Program-made: the position numbers and the translations under genes
Assembly (NCBI GenBank): GCA_937974415.1
Contig: CALJXB010000452.1
Location: forward strand, 1 to 5,663
From: an uncultured Kiloniellales bacterium
Lineage (GTDB): Bacteria > Pseudomonadota > Alphaproteobacteria > Kiloniellales > JAKSDN01
Direction: 5' to 3'
DNA length: 5,663 nucleotides
The notes under the pieces: model-generated
Databases searched by the model: none
What the model was told of the DNA's origin: nothing
What the model saw: only the letters and a program-made list of their open reading frames with translations
In this document: piece by piece, positions 5,618-5,663 of the stretch
How the letters are laid out: every line of letters starts with the position of its first letter
Position numbering within the stretch: the stretch's first letter is position 1

Positions 5618-5663
5618 ATGGCACGCGAGTTCAAAATGCATCGCGCCGGCCCGGTGCGGGACC
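5618..5663 (+). CDS. Start of a divergent gene, product uncertain (cut by window edge)
   Basis: An ATG at 5618 begins an open plus-strand frame, MAREFKMHRAGPVRD, that runs off the window. Only 15 residues are visible. They recall the N-terminus of small J-domain proteins that I remember lying beside htpX in other alphaproteobacteria; this is a weak, memory-based suggestion. No clear Shine-Dalgarno precedes this ATG. A TATCAT at 5607-5612 looks like a -10 and would place the transcript start near 5619, so the second in-frame ATG at 5636 may be the true start. Confidence 0.4.
   Translation, partial: MAREFKMHRAGPVRD

Overview
This is a GC-rich stretch of bacterial chromosome. The gene content and order on the minus strand (htpX, rsmB, rpe, then a heparinase II/III-family gene) and the strong G/C bias at third codon positions point to an alphaproteobacterium, probably of the Rhodospirillales type. 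That placement comes from remembered gene order and protein character, not from a search.

Layout. Bases 1-759 (minus) carry the N-terminal 253 codons of a heparinase II/III-family protein, cut by the window edge. It overlaps by four bases the stop of rpe (756-1424, minus), which encodes ribulose-phosphate 3-epimerase. From 1425 to 3268 the core cluster is interrupted by a more AT-rich segment. This segment holds a long leader or intergenic region, a plus-strand HU-family DNA-binding protein gene (1999-2271), a nested GC-rich hairpin just after it, a possible small minus-strand gene (2584-2748), and a plus-strand EutQ-like cupin gene (2782-3177). Minus-strand core genes then resume with rsmB (16S rRNA m5C967 methyltransferase, 3269-4606) and htpX (membrane zinc metalloprotease, 4638-5507). 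At the right edge a divergent plus-strand gene begins (5618 onward).

How the parts relate. htpX and rsmB form a tight unit (31 bases apart), with a plausible heat-shock-type promoter before htpX. rpe and the heparinase gene are translationally linked through a GTGA overlap. HU and the cupin face the other way, carry fewer G/C third positions (74% and 69% by hand count, against 88% in the first 50 heparinase codons), and sit among several short direct repeats. The segment therefore looks like accessory material, or a fast-evolving spacer, between two housekeeping units. No mobile-element gene, integrase, tRNA, CRISPR array or defence gene is visible. I see no convincing new multi-gene system. 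The best candidates for novelty are the small minus-strand ORF divergent from the cupin, and the repeat-rich segment itself.
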